From contig NZ_JAXMOH010000004.1 in NCBI RefSeq assembly GCF_034670005.1, positions 124,001-188,000 on the forward strand: DNA of 64,000 nucleotides, in the 5' to 3' direction. The position numbers and the translations under genes are program-made. The stretch is from Thalassobius sp034670005 (GTDB taxonomy: Bacteria > Pseudomonadota > Alphaproteobacteria > Rhodobacterales > Rhodobacteraceae). The notes under the pieces are model-generated. The model made no database searches. It saw nothing but the letters and a program-made list of their open reading frames with translations, and was not told the origin of the DNA. This document shows, one piece after another, positions 62,514 to 64,000 of this stretch; position 1 is the stretch's first letter; every line of letters starts with the position of its first letter.

Positions 62514-64000
62514 ATGCGGCGCGCTGGCCCTTATACCGACGCCAATCTTAAGAATGAACGGTTGTCAGGTTGGCGCACGATCCGCCGTGTCATGCCTTAT
62601 CTCTGGCCCGCCGACCCGGATCAGGCTTGGGTCAAGCGCCGGGTGGTTTTCGCCATGCTGGCGTTGCTGACGGCCAAACTTGTCGCGGTCTCGACGCCGC
62701 TTTTGTATAAGCAGGCGGTCGATACGTTGGCAGGCGATGGCGTGTCGCCCTTGGCGCTTGGCGCGGTGGGGCTGACGGTGGCTTATGGGCTGGCGCGGCT
62801 GATGTCGAACGGGTTTCAGCAGCTGCGCGATGCGATTTTCGCTGCGGTGGGGCAACGGGCGTTGCGGATGCTGGCGCTGGAAACCTTTACCCATATCCAT
62901 CGTTTGTCGATGCGCTATCACATCACCCGTAAAACCGGCGGACTGTCCCGGGTCATAGAACGCGGGGTCAAGGGCGTTGAATTCCTGCTGCGGTTCTTGC
63001 TGTTTTCCATTGGGCCGCTGGTTCTGGAACTGCTTCTGATCGCCGGGGTTTTGTTTTTCCTGTTCGATGTTTGGTACCTGGCCGTGGTGGCGCTGACCAT
63101 TGCGCTATATGTCTGGTTCACCTTCACGGTGACCGAATGGCGGGTAAAGCTGCGCAAGGAAATGAACGATCAGGATACCGATGCCAACCAGAAGGCGATC
63201 GACAGCCTGCTGAATTTCGAAACGGTGAAATATTTCGGAGCCGAAGCCCGCGAGGCAAAGCGCTATGATCGCGCGATGGAGCTTTATGCCCGCGCTGCGC
63301 TGAAAACGTCATATTCGTTGGCCTTTCTGAATTTTGGGCAGTCCTTTCTGATCACTGGCGGGCTGGCTGCGGTGATGGTGATGGCGGCAATGGGGGTGCA
63401 GCGTGGCGACCTGACGGTGGGCGATTTCGTCATGGTTAACGCTTACATGATCCAGATCACCATGCCGCTGAATTTCCTTGGCACCGTTTATCGTGAAATC
63501 CGTCAGGCGCTGGTCGATATGGGCGAGATGTTTGACCTGTTGGAACAACCCGCCGAAGTGACCGACAAACCCGGGGCGGCCGCGCTGAAGGTGTCAGGCG
63601 GTCAGGTGGAACTGGACGAGGTCGTGTTTGGATATGATGCTGCCCGCCCGATTTTGCAGGGGGTCAGCCTGACGGTGGAACCGGGTAAAACGGTAGCGAT
63701 CGTGGGATCGTCGGGATCGGGTAAATCGACCATCGGCCGATTGTTGTTCCGGTTCTACGACGTTGTGGGCGGGTCGGTCAAAATTGATGGTCAGGATGTG
63801 CGCGACGTGACGCAGGTCAGTTTGCACGACATGATCGGCGTGGTGCCGCAGGATACCGTTCTGTTCAACGATAGTATCCGCTATAACATCGCCTATGGCC
63901 GCGATGGGGCGACCCAGGAAGACATCGAAGCGGCCGCCAAGGCCGCCCAGATCCACGATTTCATTGAGTCTCTGCCGCAGGGCTATGACACCACGGTAGG
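62514..64000 (+). CDS. Atm1-type ABC exporter (3' end cut by window edge)
   Basis: Reads 495 codons to the right edge without a stop. N-terminal six-TM exporter domain (about 35-330) with QQLRDAIFAAVGQRALRM and the cytoplasmic NFETVKYFGAEARE, characteristic of Atm1/HMT1-type exporters of glutathione-linked or Fe-S precursors. Then comes the ATPase with Walker A VGSSGSGKST (about 402-411) and the Q-loop VVPQDTVLFNDSIRYN. The signature and Walker B lie outside. AAAGGA is upstream of the ATG at 62514. Likely role: export of glutathione persulfide or metal conjugates. Confidence 0.93.
   Translation, partial: MRRAGPYTDANLKNERLSGWRTIRRVMPYLWPADPDQAWVKRRVVFAMLALLTAKLVAVSTPLLYKQAVDTLAGDGVSPLALGAVGLTVAYGLARLMSNGFQQLRDAIFAAVGQRALRMLALETFTHIHRLSMRYHITRKTGGLSRVIERGVKGVEFLLRFLLFSIGPLVLELLLIAGVLFFLFDVWYLAVVALTIALYVWFTFTVTEWRVKLRKEMNDQDTDANQKAIDSLLNFETVKYFGAEAREAKRYDRAMELYARAALKTSYSLAFLNFGQSFLITGGLAAVMVMAAMGVQRGDLTVGDFVMVNAYMIQITMPLNFLGTVYREIRQALVDMGEMFDLLEQPAEVTDKPGAAALKVSGGQVELDEVVFGYDAARPILQGVSLTVEPGKTVAIVGSSGSGKSTIGRLLFRFYDVVGGSVKIDGQDVRDVTQVSLHDMIGVVPQDTVLFNDSIRYNIAYGRDGATQEDIEAAAKAAQIHDFIESLPQGYDTTV

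Noticed and set aside
1..64000. CRISPR arrays, prophage, toxin-antitoxin or restriction systems
   Set aside because: No regularly spaced repeats or recognisable genes of these kinds were seen on either strand.

Overview
The window looks like a chromosomal segment of a marine-type alphaproteobacterium of the Rhodobacteraceae (Roseobacter group). This is inferred from gene content and style: a CpaF pilus ATPase, a SitABCD-type manganese transporter, the sarcosine oxidase operon, a complete nos cluster, the overlapping ccmI-ruvX-DUF1289 group, an RTX protein, a stand-alone Hint protein, moderately high GC, and frequent ATGA or TTG starts. No CRISPR array, rRNA, prophage or intact insertion sequence was seen. 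The first and last genes (cpaF and an Atm1-type ABC exporter) run off the window.

Layout. 1-7.8 kb: cpaF, then a LuxR-type response regulator with a HisKA-receiver-Hpt hybrid kinase, facing a second membrane-bound hybrid kinase. 8.1-11.7 kb: a four-gene metal ABC transporter whose binding protein carries the His/His/Glu/Asp ligand set of Mn/Fe transporters, divergent from metH (11.95-15.7 kb). 15.8-18.3 kb: an MDR-family oxidoreductase divergent from a LysR regulator, then DUF4260. 18.8-22 kb: a DEAD-box helicase, a tiny secreted Cys peptide and purB. 22.5-27.4 kb: an acidic clan GH-A-like surface glycosidase, a DUF3445 putative heme demethylase, a lytic transglycosylase and an orphan two-TM protein. 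27.6-31.7 kb: glnA-glnB, bifunctional nnrE/nnrD with a REP-like element inside its coding sequence, and a Hint protein. 31.9 kb: tRNA-Leu(UAG).

32.2-42.2 kb is the main specialised region: an NsrR-like Rrf2 regulator divergent from a small CxHCxxC membrane protein and nosRZDFYLX, the full set for nitrous oxide reduction, behind a clear FNR/DNR-type box (TTGAT-N4-GTCAA). NosR feeds electrons, NosZ reduces N2O to N2, NosDFY and NosL supply and mature the copper centres, and NosX flavinylates NosR.

42.4-48.7 kb: a murein L,D-transpeptidase-like protein, dusA, a TSUP permease, an RTX protein, then DUF1289-ruvX-ccmI. 48.9-54.4 kb: heterotetrameric sarcosine oxidase soxBDAG with an unknown 94-residue ORF inserted between soxB and soxD. 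MetH and sarcosine oxidase both point to active one-carbon metabolism. 54.5-64 kb: a secreted hypothetical, Fe-type sodB, a third hybrid kinase, a host-attachment-family protein, a LOG-family hydrolase, a LysM membrane protein, DUF2855 and the Atm1-like exporter.

No single locus is clearly a brand-new system. The signals most worth following are a shared CGTATGGCCTA motif in two divergent promoter regions, a terminator stem that also holds a Shine-Dalgarno, a REP-like element translated inside nnrE, a predicted leaderless nos transcript, and the extra ORF in the sarcosine oxidase operon.
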